Shown piece after piece: positions 1 to 8,436 of a stretch of DNA of 39,194 nucleotides. Each line of letters starts with the position of its first letter. Position 1 is the stretch's first letter. The notes under the pieces are model-generated. The model had not been told where the DNA came from and made no database searches. It was given only the letters and a program-made list of their open reading frames with translations. The stretch covers positions 1 through 39,194 of the forward strand of contig JAFZOV010000155.1 in NCBI GenBank assembly GCA_017550445.1, given 5' to 3'. The position numbers were made by a program, and so were the translations under genes. The DNA comes from Fibrobacter sp. (GTDB lineage: Bacteria > Fibrobacterota > Fibrobacteria > Fibrobacterales > Fibrobacteraceae).

Positions 1-681
<681 letters not shown>

Positions 682-719
682 TTAAAACTTTTCTTGCGCG
701 TAAGCGCGATTATTAAATC

Positions 720-751
720 TCTCGTCTTTCGTCTCTAGTCTCTCGTCTGAA
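720..751. repeat. Heptamer element, TCTCGTC family (copy C1), between groES and groEL
   Basis: Four degenerate 7-bp units of the form TCTCGTC, TTTCGTC, TCTAGTC, TCTCGTC run head to tail and abut the groES stop codon (752-754 on the plus strand) with no gap. A small GC hairpin (GCGC-GTAA-GCGC, about 694-708) lies on the groEL side. Only one arm is present here, unlike the two-armed copies elsewhere in the window. Because it is inside the groES-groEL transcript it will be part of the mRNA. Confidence 0.75.
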
Positions 752-1033
752 TTAGAGCGTAGCGAAGATATCAGATTCCTTCACGATCAGGTAGTTTTCG
801 CCATCGACGGAAACTTCAGTTCCGCTGTACTTGCCGTAAAGCACCACGTCGCCGACCTTGACTTCCATGGCGACGAGGTCGCCCTTTTCGTTCTTGCGGC
901 CCGGGCCCACGGCCACGACCTTACCCTGCATCGGCTTTTCCTTGGCGTTATCCGGAATGAAGAGACCCGAAGAGGTCTTCTGTTCGGCTTCTGCCGGTTT
1001 AACGACGATTCGATCTGCAAGCGGCTTGATCAT
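752..1033 (-). CDS. groES: GroES co-chaperonin (10 kDa)
   Basis: This is the lid of the GroEL chamber, 93 residues, a normal length. It begins [20 protein letters not shown], has the mobile-loop segment [18 protein letters not shown] around residues 20-36 and the [15 protein letters not shown] stretch near 60-75. The ATG at 1033-1031 is chosen because the family starts here and AGGAAAAAG sits just upstream; the frame could be extended by 36 codons but that part looks like leader sequence. The gene is first in the groES-groEL pair. Upstream lie a palindrome (1084-1100) and a sigma-54-like promoter (1125-1141), and there is no HrcA-binding CIRCE repeat. Confidence 0.97.
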   Translation of the reverse strand: MIKPLADRIVVKPAEAEQKTSSGLFIPDNAKEKPMQGKVVAVGPGRKNEKGDLVAMEVKVGDVVLYGKYSGTEVSVDGENYLIVKESDIFATL

Positions 1034-1083
1034 TTTCTTTTTCCTTTTTTGCGGGTGGTTTCGCACCCATTGATTGAACTTCT

Positions 1084-1100
1084 TAGTCCAAGTTGGACTA
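1084..1100. promoter_or_regulatory. Perfect 8-1-8 palindrome in groES leader
   Basis: The sequence TAGTCCAA-G-TTGGACTA is a perfect inverted repeat with a one-base centre. If the sigma-54-like promoter at 1125-1141 is used, it falls about 13-29 nt after the predicted transcript start. It could be a repressor operator. A second small hairpin (GGGTG/CACCC, 1053-1068) lies between it and the groES ribosome site. It does not match the CIRCE consensus. Its role is inferred only from position and symmetry. Confidence 0.55.
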
Positions 1101-1124
1101 TTTATTTTGTTTCGCCCATTAGTA

Positions 1125-1141
1125 AGCAATATCTGTGCCAA
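1125..1141 (-). promoter_or_regulatory. Candidate sigma-54 (-24/-12) promoter for groES-groEL
   Basis: Read on the minus strand the site is TTGGCAC-AGATA-TTGCT, an exact fit to the RpoN consensus TGGCAC-N5-TTGCW, with GG and GC separated by exactly 10 bases. It lies about 90 bp before the groES start and points at the gene. No convincing sigma-70 boxes or CIRCE repeats were seen in the same stretch. Sigma-54 control of a groESL operon has a precedent in a rhizobial groESL copy. Whether this organism makes RpoN cannot be seen here. Confidence 0.6.
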
Positions 1142-1331
1142 ACCGTTTTTGCTGGGAAAATTGGCTTTTTCTGCTGAAATGGGCCTGTTTTTATGGACTA
1201 CAAGTATCTTTTTGAAACGCTGGCTTGGCTACCGACGACGATGTTTCAAAATAAAACATTTTGGGCGCTGGGGGAGGGGTGTGCGGGGCATCGTTCAGGT
1301 CGGTCCACATTTTTGATGTTTTTAGTGGTTA

Positions 1332-1432
1332 AATGTAGACTTTTTATTTTTGTTACAATTCGTAAAATGTGCTTAAATGTCTGTAAAAAGTAAAAAATAA
1401 TGTAGACTTTTTATAGAAAATTTGATTATATT
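1332..1432 (+). promoter_or_regulatory. Direct 16-bp repeat and promoter upstream of the rhamnogalacturonan lyase gene
   Basis: AATGTAGACTTTTTAT occurs twice as an exact direct repeat, at 1332-1347 and 1399-1414, 67 bp apart (about 6.4 helical turns). The second copy contains a -35-like TAGACT (1403-1408), followed 18 bp later by TATATT (1427-1432), giving a predicted start near 1439. A repeated site with one copy over the promoter suggests binding of an activator or repressor, perhaps one responding to pectin. The rest of 1142-1331 shows no gene or recognisable motif. Confidence 0.5.
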
Positions 1433-1436
1433 TAAG

Positions 1437-1518
1437 ATAAGTAATTTATAGGGTGCATTTTGGAGTATTCCGAATTAGATTACTTATAGGATGTTTGAAA
1501 TTGCTCCTTGGTCGGAGC
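1437..1518 (+). promoter_or_regulatory. Structured 5' leader of the lyase mRNA
   Basis: A 9-bp inverted repeat, ATAAGTAAT (1437-1445) with ATTACTTAT (1479-1487), would close a stem around a 33-nt interior right at the predicted transcript start. A second hairpin, GCTCC-TTGGTC-GGAGC (1503-1518), follows eight bases before the GGAG ribosome site at 1526-1529. The leader is about 95 nt long. It matches no riboswitch class I recognise. It could be a regulatory RNA or only a stabilising structure. Confidence 0.35.
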
Positions 1519-1534
1519 GCAGAACGGAGTGCAT

Positions 1535-4165
1535 ATGGGATTCGGATTAAAAACGACGTCGGTTGTCGCGGGAATGGTGCTTGCGTTTGGTTTGTCGCAG
1601 GCAACCGCTGCGGAACGTCAAATGGAACGGCTTACGCGCGGGCTCGTGGTTTCGAACGCGGATTCTGGCGTGCTGGTAAGCTGGCGCTTGCTTGGCACTG
1701 ATTCTCCGGATACCGAATTTAATTTGTATCGCGATGGCGAAAAAATCGCAAGCGTTTCAAAGGCTGCCGGAACGAACTATCTCGACAAGAACGGCAAGAC
1801 CACTTCCAAGTACACGGTAGCCGCTGTGGTGGGCGGCAAGGAACAGAAGGCGGAAGGCGTTTCCGTGGTGCTCGACAAGACTGTTTCGAATAGTGGAAAT
1901 CATTTCCCGTACAAAACGCTTAAGCTCGAAGTCCCTGCAGCGCAGAAAATGCCGGATGGCGAAACTTGCACTTACACTCCGAATGACATGAGTGCCGCTG
2001 ACCTCGATGGTGATGGCGAATACGAATTGATTTTGAAGTGGGATCCGAGCAACGCTCACGACAACTCTCAGACGGGTTATACGGGCACGGTGTTCATTGA
2101 TGCGTATAAGCTCGACGGCACACGCCTTTGGCGAATCGACATGGGCAAGAACATTCGTGCTGGTGCGCACTACACGCAGTTCCAGGTATTTGACTACGAT
2201 GGCGACGGCAAGGCCGAAATGATTGTGAAAACCGCTGACGGTACCATCGATGGAACCGGTAAGGCGATTGGCGATGCCTCCAAGGATTACCGCAGTACGG
2301 CCGGTACGATTCTCGATGGTCCTGAATACTTGACGGTGTTCCGTGGCGCAGACGGTGCTGCCATTACGACGATTGACTATGTTCCGAGCCGCAACATCAA
2401 CCAACATGTGAAGGGCAAGAACGGCAAGGGCTACTGGGGCGACAACTACGGTAACCGCTGCGAACGCTACATTGCGGCAACGGCCTACCTCGACGGCGTA
2501 CATCCGAGTGCCATCTTTATTCGCGGTTACTATTCCGCTTCGTATGTGGTGGCTTACGACTTTGATGGCAAGGAACTCAAACAGCGCTGGTACCATAAGT
2601 CCGAAGATCCGGGTAAAGATCTTTATGAACAGGGTAACCACAATATTGCCGTGGGCGATATCGATGGTGATGGCTACGACGAAATCGTGTTTGGCGGTGC
2701 AACGCTGAATCATGACGGCACGGTGCGATTCAGTACTCAGCTCGGTCATGGCGATGCTGGCCACTTGGGTGACTTGGATCCGGACCATCCGGGTATGGAA
2801 TTCTGGGACGTGCATGAACATACGAATGCTCAGTACACCGAAGAAATGCGTGGTGCCGATGGCAAGGTTTATTGGGGGACTCCGCAACCGGATCCTGGCG
2901 TGGATAATGGTCGAGGCATGGCTGCCGATATTGATTCCGAATACCGCGGTTACGAAGTTTGGTCCAGTAAGGGTGGCGGCATGAAGACCGCTAGTGGCCA
3001 AAAAATTGGTTCTCCGGCTGTTTCTACGAACTTCCGCATTTATTTTGACGGCGACGTGCAGGATGAACTCTTGGATGGCGCGTATGTAACCAAGTTTGAT
3101 TCTAAGGCCAAAAAGTCGAATGTCTATTTTGACGGTCCGTCGGCTCTCGGTGTTACGGGTTGCAATGGCACGAAGAATACGCCGAGCTTGGTTGCTGACC
3201 TTTTTGGTGACTGGCGCGAAGAATTGGTAGTACGTTCTGAAAAGGATCCGACGACCATGTACATTATTTCGACTCCGGTCACGAGTGAACATCGCGTGTA
3301 TACGCTGATGCACGACGCGACATACCGTGTTGCGGTTGCTTGGCAGAATACGGCTTACAACCAGCCGCCGCATTTGGGCTACTATCTGCCCGATATGGTG
3401 AAGTCGCTCAAACAGCCTGATATTTATCTTGCTGGTGAACCGGTTGTTGTCGATACGACTCCTGTGGTGAATAACGGCAAGTCCGAACTGGATGCGTCTA
3501 CTCCGAAGGAAGGTGACGGCGTTACTGAAAAGTCTAACGAAGGATATCTCAAGAACGGCTATTACAACTTTACCAATTCGCTTTCGAGTTATGGAACTTG
3601 GGAAATTTTCTCTAAGACCGAGGCGAAGACGACTCTTACCATTCGCTTTACCAATGGCGGTAAGGAAGGCCGTAGCATGTCGCTGAGCGTGAACGGCAAG
3701 TCGGCAGGTACGATAAGTTTCCCCTCGACAGATGCAAACTGGACGACTTATTCCGAAGCAAAGATCGATGTGAAATTGAATGCGGGCGTGAATGTATTGA
3801 CCTTCAAGTCGCTTTCGAGTGACGGTGGCCCGAACTTTGACATGTTTACCTTCGGTATCGATGGCGTAGAAATCTATGACGGTACGCAAAAGATTGAAGG
3901 CCCGACGACGATGCCGGTGGTGCCGTTCAAGAGTGGCGTAGCATTCAATCCTTCTACGGGTGTGTTGTTTACGCCACGTGCGGGGTTTGCTGAAGTTTAC
4001 TTCTACGATATGTCGGGAAATATGCGTGTGGGTATTTCGCAGAATGTGGCCGCTGGTTCTACCGTTATGGCTCTTGAACGCGGCTTACTCACCAAGGGAA
4101 TGTACGTCGTGAAAGTCAAACTCGACGGAAAGGCTGTTTTCGCAAAGAAATTTGCGGAACAATAA
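1535..4165 (+). CDS. Secreted rhamnogalacturonan lyase, PL11 family, with CBM35-like and C-terminal sorting modules
   Basis: This enzyme would cleave the rhamnose-galacturonate backbone of rhamnogalacturonan I by beta-elimination outside the cell. Residues 1-26 are a signal peptide ending SQATAA. Residues 27 to about 635 match PL11 (YesW/YesX type): an opening ERLTRGLVVSN, a fibronectin-like N-terminal part, then a beta-propeller with calcium-type loops DLDGDGEYE (~156), DYDGDGKAE (~219) and DIDGDGYDE (~375). Residues about 648-778 are a CBM35-like sugar-binding module ending in SSDGGPNFDMFTF. Residues about 809-876 resemble a type IX secretion sorting domain. The ATG at 1535 is chosen because GGAG lies 5 nt upstream. 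It leads a block with two acetylesterases that carry the same type of tail. Family call is firm; substrate follows from the family. Confidence 0.93.
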   Translation: MGFGLKTTSVVAGMVLAFGLSQATAAERQMERLTRGLVVSNADSGVLVSWRLLGTDSPDTEFNLYRDGEKIASVSKAAGTNYLDKNGKTTSKYTVAAVVGGKEQKAEGVSVVLDKTVSNSGNHFPYKTLKLEVPAAQKMPDGETCTYTPNDMSAADLDGDGEYELILKWDPSNAHDNSQTGYTGTVFIDAYKLDGTRLWRIDMGKNIRAGAHYTQFQVFDYDGDGKAEMIVKTADGTIDGTGKAIGDASKDYRSTAGTILDGPEYLTVFRGADGAAITTIDYVPSRNINQHVKGKNGKGYWGDNYGNRCERYIAATAYLDGVHPSAIFIRGYYSASYVVAYDFDGKELKQRWYHKSEDPGKDLYEQGNHNIAVGDIDGDGYDEIVFGGATLNHDGTVRFSTQLGHGDAGHLGDLDPDHPGMEFWDVHEHTNAQYTEEMRGADGKVYWGTPQPDPGVDNGRGMAADIDSEYRGYEVWSSKGGGMKTASGQKIGSPAVSTNFRIYFDGDVQDELLDGAYVTKFDSKAKKSNVYFDGPSALGVTGCNGTKNTPSLVADLFGDWREELVVRSEKDPTTMYIISTPVTSEHRVYTLMHDATYRVAVAWQNTAYNQPPHLGYYLPDMVKSLKQPDIYLAGEPVVVDTTPVVNNGKSELDASTPKEGDGVTEKSNEGYLKNGYYNFTNSLSSYGTWEIFSKTEAKTTLTIRFTNGGKEGRSMSLSVNGKSAGTISFPSTDANWTTYSEAKIDVKLNAGVNVLTFKSLSSDGGPNFDMFTFGIDGVEIYDGTQKIEGPTTMPVVPFKSGVAFNPSTGVLFTPRAGFAEVYFYDMSGNMRVGISQNVAAGSTVMALERGLLTKGMYVVKVKLDGKAVFAKKFAEQ

Positions 4166-4175
4166 ACACCTCACT

Positions 4176-4215
4176 GCCTAGTCCTGGTCCATCGAACGAT
4201 GGATTGGGGCTAGGC
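4176..4215 (+). terminator. Hairpin after the lyase gene, likely terminator or processing site
   Basis: A long imperfect stem runs from GCCTAG (4176-4181) to CTAGGC (4210-4215), with a strong inner stem TCCATCG/CGATGGA around an AA loop. It is followed by GCTTTTGAATTTT, a weak T tract. It lies 10 bp after the lyase stop and just before the next gene, so it may only partly stop transcription. Confidence 0.6.
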
Positions 4216-4231
4216 GCTTTTGAATTTTGGT

Positions 4232-6049
4232 ATGAAGATGTTTAGTAAGATTTGGCAGTCTGCTGTAATGGTTTCGATGGTCGCTGCTCCAATTGCTTTG
4301 GCGCAGGTGACCATTTACATGTGCGGTGACTCTACCATGCAAGACTGGGCTGCTGGCTATTGCCCCAAACAAGGCCAGGGTCAGGATTTCCATTATTGGT
4401 TTGATGCGACCAAGGCGGCGGTACTGAACCGCGGCCAAGGTGGCATGGCTGCCGATGGTTACTACGACATGTTCTGGAAGAGCGGCTGCTCTGCCGGGAA
4501 CTGCATCGTGGATAAGCTCAAAGCGGGCGATTACGCGGTTATCCAGTTCGGCATTAACGATGTGAGCAAAAGTGACGAAGCCAAGTTTACAGTGGCCATG
4601 AGTGCCATGGCTAAAGAAGCGATGGCAAAGGGTGCATATCCGATTATCATGAGCCCGATTCGCCGTTGCTACTATGATTCTCCGACGGCAATCCATAACA
4701 GCTATCGTGGTTATCCGGCACGTGCAAAAGCGATTGCTGATTCGTTGAACATTCCGTTCATTGACATGAGTGAAATGGTTGCAAACTACATGATTTCGGT
4801 GGGCGAATCTTACGCTCAGCAATTCATTTTTAACTATGCGACGAGCGGCGAATATTCAAACCTCAAGAGCGACCAGGCTGACCAGGTGCACTTGCAGATG
4901 AACGGTGCCAATGCTTTTGGCCGAATCATTACCGAACAGATGCGTGCACATAAAGATGTAATGACCAAGAAACTCGGTGATTATATGGCTCCGATGTACC
5001 AGGTGAGCGTGAAGGTTTCACCGGAAGGTTCTGCCGAGGCAACATCGATTAATGCTTACTATCCGAAGGGCATGACGGTGATGCTCAAGACCATTCCGAA
5101 GTCCGGCAAAAAGTTCTTGGGCTGGTACGACGGCAATGGTAACAAGGTGAGTGGACAGGCTGTTTCAACGGTGAAGTCCCAGTACATCTATACCTTTGTG
5201 ATGGGCGATAAGGCGACGCAATATACGGCTGTCTATGAAGGCGGTACGGCGCAGAAGTACGAAGGCGATGGCAAGGCTTTGACTGCATTCCCGACGACGA
5301 CTCCTAAGAGCCTTGACGATGTGACTTTTGAGCCTTTTACTCCGATAGAAGGTAGTACCGAAGACAGCGTGAAGGCTGACAAGAACATCAAGAAATTCTT
5401 TGATGCCAATACTCCCGATACTGCAGGAATTGGCTGGTCTCAGAATGAGTGGGCCGACTTTACGGGCGAAGGATATTACAATTTTGACAATACGAAAGAA
5501 TCCTTCGCTGCTTATAAGATGAAGTTCCCTGGTGCAGGCTATGTGACGCTTGCTGTCCGCTATGCAAATGGTGGCACGGCAGACCGTCTCTTCAACGCCT
5601 ATCTGGATCACGATTATTACGTGAGTGCTCCTCCGACTGGAGGTTGGGACAAGTGGGACACTGCTTACGTGGTGATGGATGCTCCGCTTGGAGAAGCTGA
5701 ACTTAAGTTTATGTCGCTTACAAGTGATGGAGCTCCGAATATTGATGCTTTCGGTTTTAGCATAGACGATGTTTGCCGCGTGAGCGAAGGTTGCCCCGAT
5801 ACTTCGACGACCGTTGTTGCGAAACCCCTGCATTCTAAATTAGTTCAGTTGAATGGCAGTGTGTTAAAGCTGGCAGGTTCTGATAATGCCCGCATTGATG
5901 TGTTCGATATGCGCGGACGTCTTGTGGCTAGGGCTGTTGCTGCTGGCGAAGTTGACTTGACTAAACTTGTGAAATCAAACGGATTGTATCGTGTAATGGT
6001 GAAACAGGGTGGTGCGAAGTTTGCAAGCACGTGGGCGAAGGTGAAATAG
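4232..6049 (+). CDS. Secreted rhamnogalacturonan acetylesterase-like SGNH hydrolase (CE12 type) with CBM35-like module
   Basis: The protein has 605 residues. A signal peptide covers residues 1-24 (PIALA before QVT). The SGNH catalytic domain follows directly: block I CGDSTMQDW with nucleophile Ser34, block III FGINDV starting at residue 106, and DQVHLQMNG with Asp217 and His220. This pattern fits CE12 esterases that remove acetyl groups from rhamnogalacturonan. Residues about 253-345 form a beta-rich repeat with FLGWYDGNGNKVSG, like the InlB/Listeria-Bacteroides repeat. Residues about 412-511 are CBM35-like, and about 546-605 look like a type IX sorting domain. The frame could begin at a TTG at 4220, but the ATG at 4232 starts a clean signal peptide. 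No good ribosome site is visible. It probably acts with the PL11 lyase upstream. Confidence 0.85.
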   Translation: MKMFSKIWQSAVMVSMVAAPIALAQVTIYMCGDSTMQDWAAGYCPKQGQGQDFHYWFDATKAAVLNRGQGGMAADGYYDMFWKSGCSAGNCIVDKLKAGDYAVIQFGINDVSKSDEAKFTVAMSAMAKEAMAKGAYPIIMSPIRRCYYDSPTAIHNSYRGYPARAKAIADSLNIPFIDMSEMVANYMISVGESYAQQFIFNYATSGEYSNLKSDQADQVHLQMNGANAFGRIITEQMRAHKDVMTKKLGDYMAPMYQVSVKVSPEGSAEATSINAYYPKGMTVMLKTIPKSGKKFLGWYDGNGNKVSGQAVSTVKSQYIYTFVMGDKATQYTAVYEGGTAQKYEGDGKALTAFPTTTPKSLDDVTFEPFTPIEGSTEDSVKADKNIKKFFDANTPDTAGIGWSQNEWADFTGEGYYNFDNTKESFAAYKMKFPGAGYVTLAVRYANGGTADRLFNAYLDHDYYVSAPPTGGWDKWDTAYVVMDAPLGEAELKFMSLTSDGAPNIDAFGFSIDDVCRVSEGCPDTSTTVVAKPLHSKLVQLNGSVLKLAGSDNARIDVFDMRGRLVARAVAAGEVDLTKLVKSNGLYRVMVKQGGAKFASTWAKVK

Positions 6050-6051
6050 AA

Positions 6052-6079
6052 ATGTGGAATGTGTGATGTGGAGTGTGTA
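6052..6079. repeat. Heptamer element, ATGTG family, single arm (copy A1)
   Basis: Four 7-bp units (ATGTGGA, ATGTGTG, ATGTGGA, GTGTGTA) follow the previous stop codon (6047-6049) after only two bases and end a few bases before the next start codon. No complementary CACAT-type arm is present, unlike copies at 12072, 15385 and 33696. The whole intergenic gap is essentially this arm. Confidence 0.7.
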
Positions 6080-6086
6080 ATTGATT

Positions 6087-7958
6087 ATGAAAAAAATTCT
6101 TAAATACCTCCTTGTCGGTCTTGTGTTTACGGGTGTTGCCGTAAGCGATTCCACAAGTTTCGCTATTTACGTGGTGGGCGATTCGACGGTCCAAACCTAT
6201 AAGGATAACGTTTATCCGCAAACGGGTTGGGGGCAGGTTCTCGGCTATTTCTTCGATGCGTCTCGCGTGAAGGTTGAAAATTACGCTCTTGGTGGTCGCA
6301 GTTCTAGAACGTTCATTGAAGAAGGCCGCTTGGATGAAGTCAAGGGTAAACTCCAAAAAGGCGATTTCCTTTTCGTTCAGTTCGGTCATAACGACCGCGA
6401 CTATAGCAAGGCTGCCCGCTATGTTGAACCAGCGCAGTTCCCCGGCTACATTCAGAAGTACGTAGATGCAGCCCAGGCGAAGGGTGCAAACGCTATTCTG
6501 ATTTCTCCGATGAACCTGAACGGTAGCCGCAATGTGTTCTCAACGGGTAGCAATAATTACGATGCACGCGGCATGATGCAGAACGTTGCAAAGAACAATA
6601 AGATTCCGTTTGTCGATTTGAACATGAAGTCGTACAACACCTACAATACGACTTACAAGAGTATTCCTGATTATGTGACCCGTTACCTGTATAAGAAACT
6701 GGAAGCGGGTGAGTATCCGAATTTCCCCGATGGTGTGAACGATGGTACCACGCATTTCCAGGAAATGGGCTCGATGGGTCATGCCCAGATGATTTGTGAA
6801 GAACTCGAAGACAACCTCAAGAATAATTCGAATCTTTCTGCCGACGCTAAGACTGCGCTTACGACGCTCGTGTCTGCAATCAAGAAACGCTACACTATCA
6901 AGGTGCAGACGAACCTTTCGAATTATAACGGGCTCATTACACAGACGCAGTATTTCCCGGCTGGTTCGCCGATGACGCTCCGTGTAACGCCCAACGGACA
7001 GACTTTTGAAAAGTGGGTAGATGACGATTGTAACGAACTTTCGAAGAACGCAATCTATTATGGCTTCAAGACCAAGGCCCGTAACATCACCTATACGGCA
7101 ATGTTCAAAGGTGGCTCTGAATGCAAAAAGATTGCGCACGATGACGAAGATGTGGGTGGTGATTCTCCGACCTCTTCTAGCTCCGAAGGCCCTGAATCTT
7201 CTAGCTCCATTGACCAGAAACTTTGCTTTGACGGCGCCGCTGATGCGGCGTGGCCTTCTCCGATTGACATGGCAAACCCTGAAGTTGCAGATGGCTTGAC
7301 GGAAACAAACCATGAAGGCTATACGGGCCAGGGTTTCTTTAACATTGATAACAGTGCCTATAGTACCGCGACTTACAAGCTGACGTCTGATCAGTCGGCA
7401 TCCAATGCTCGCGTCATGATTCGTTACTCGTTTGTGGGCAACACGGACCGCGACATGAAATTTACGATTGATAATGGTACATACGATGTGTCGTTCCCTT
7501 CGACAGGTAGCTGGGACAAGTGGGATACGGCCTACATCGAAGACGTATGGGTAGATGCTCTTGACTTCAAGATGAAGATTGCCTCGACTACGGCTGACGG
7601 CGGCCCGAATATCGACATGATTGCCTTTGACATGAAGGGCGTGTACCGAACTGGTTGCAAACCCACGAAGGTAGAAAACGATGTGGAATCTTCCAGCAGT
7701 ACAACTGCAATTTTGTTGGCTGGGGTTTCCGATGGAGTTTCCTTTGATGCTCGAAATAGGAACGTGACGACTCCGGGCGGTCTTATGGAAATCCAATTGA
7801 TGGATGCCATGGGTAAAATCCTGATGCGTGAAGTTCGAAATGTCCCGGCGGGTACAGTTTCTGTGCTTTCGAATGGGGCAAAACTCCCTAAAGGTCGCTA
7901 TTTCTTGCAAATTCGTCTGAATGGTCGGGTTTCTTTACTGCAACCTTTTGTATATTAA
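6087..7958 (+). CDS. Secreted rhamnogalacturonan acetylesterase-like SGNH hydrolase (CE12), second copy
   Basis: The protein has 623 residues with an N-terminal signal sequence (about 1-20). The SGNH domain shows all blocks: VVGDSTVQ with Ser33, GGRSSRTF as block II, FGHNDRD from residue 99, and DGTTHFQEMG with Asp219 and His223. This is a better match to classical CE12 than its upstream neighbour. A beta repeat with FEKWVDDDCNELS follows near 280-350, then a linker with two SSSS runs (about 361-378), a CBM35-like module (about 395-525) with SWDKWDTAY and TADGGPNID, another short SSSS linker near 534, and a sorting-like C-terminal domain (about 548-623). Serine-run linkers are typical of Fibrobacter secreted enzymes. 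The ATG at 6087 is used; a TTG two codons earlier is possible. The two esterases probably differ in substrate position or glycan length. Confidence 0.88.
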   Translation: MKKILKYLLVGLVFTGVAVSDSTSFAIYVVGDSTVQTYKDNVYPQTGWGQVLGYFFDASRVKVENYALGGRSSRTFIEEGRLDEVKGKLQKGDFLFVQFGHNDRDYSKAARYVEPAQFPGYIQKYVDAAQAKGANAILISPMNLNGSRNVFSTGSNNYDARGMMQNVAKNNKIPFVDLNMKSYNTYNTTYKSIPDYVTRYLYKKLEAGEYPNFPDGVNDGTTHFQEMGSMGHAQMICEELEDNLKNNSNLSADAKTALTTLVSAIKKRYTIKVQTNLSNYNGLITQTQYFPAGSPMTLRVTPNGQTFEKWVDDDCNELSKNAIYYGFKTKARNITYTAMFKGGSECKKIAHDDEDVGGDSPTSSSSEGPESSSSIDQKLCFDGAADAAWPSPIDMANPEVADGLTETNHEGYTGQGFFNIDNSAYSTATYKLTSDQSASNARVMIRYSFVGNTDRDMKFTIDNGTYDVSFPSTGSWDKWDTAYIEDVWVDALDFKMKIASTTADGGPNIDMIAFDMKGVYRTGCKPTKVENDVESSSSTTAILLAGVSDGVSFDARNRNVTTPGGLMEIQLMDAMGKILMREVRNVPAGTVSVLSNGAKLPKGRYFLQIRLNGRVSLLQPFVY

Positions 7959-7992
7959 AGAAAACGCGTTTCTTTTGCGAAAAGGAGTTAAT

Positions 7993-8436
7993 ATGAATTT
8001 CTTTAAGTTTGCAGCTTCTTCTTGTGCTGTTCTTGCGGCATTTGCATTTACCGCTTGCGGCGATTCTTCGTCTACAAGTTCCGATGATGGCAAGATCGCT
8101 TACGATTGCACGGTCAAGGGCGGTGTGAAGGTCGTTTCTCCGGCAGGTGGTGAATCCTTTAAGCTGGGCGAAACCATTAAGATTGTTTTCGGTTCCGATA
8201 TGGACTTCGGCGGCTTTGGAGTGGAAATCCGCTTCAATGATGGCGAAAAGAAGATAAACCTGTTCGAAGAAAGCATTGATGATGCTGTTATCGACGGAAA
8301 AACCTGTAACGAATACTCTGCTGTTCTTGATGCCAAACTCGGTGTCGAAGCTGCAGATGACGCCTATATTTATATTTATCCTTACTCCAATCAGGCCAAG
8401 GCTGGTAAGTCCGGCACCTTCAAGGTCACGGAGTAA
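7993..8436 (+). CDS. Small outer-membrane-type lipoprotein, unknown function
   Basis: The protein has 147 residues. It starts MNFFKFAASSCAVLAAFAFTAC; FTAC is a lipobox, so Cys22 should be lipidated. A low-complexity Ser/Asp linker (GDSSSTSSDD) follows, as in many surface lipoproteins. The mature part begins near VKVVSPAGGESFKLGETIKIVF and looks like a single beta-sandwich resembling the Ser-Thr-rich/Kre9-type domain. AGGAG lies 6 nt before the ATG, a strong ribosome site. Its stop overlaps the next gene start as TAATG, which suggests translational coupling to the epimerase downstream. Position after the pectin enzymes suggests a cell-surface role, but this is inference. Confidence 0.75.
   Translation: MNFFKFAASSCAVLAAFAFTACGDSSSTSSDDGKIAYDCTVKGGVKVVSPAGGESFKLGETIKIVFGSDMDFGGFGVEIRFNDGEKKINLFEESIDDAVIDGKTCNEYSAVLDAKLGVEAADDAYIYIYPYSNQAKAGKSGTFKVTE

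Noticed and set aside
1034..1141. Longer groES start 36 codons upstream
   Set aside because: The extra residues are not seen in GroES proteins, and the stretch contains the palindrome and the promoter. The ATG at 1033 has a purine-rich ribosome site.
1034..1200. CIRCE (HrcA) operator upstream of groES
   Set aside because: The palindrome found is TAGTCCAA-G-TTGGACTA. It lacks the TTAGCACTC/GAGTGCTAA arms and the 9-bp spacer of CIRCE.
1142..1331. Small genes in the groES-lyase gap
   Set aside because: Short plus-strand frames here lack ribosome sites and have no recognisable protein features. They overlap the region upstream of the groES promoter.
1757..3889. 710-codon open frame antisense to the rhamnogalacturonan lyase gene
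   Set aside because: The plus strand carries a clear PL11 enzyme. The antisense frame is open because the codons TTA, CTA and TCA are rare in the real gene, and its product has no recognisable motif.
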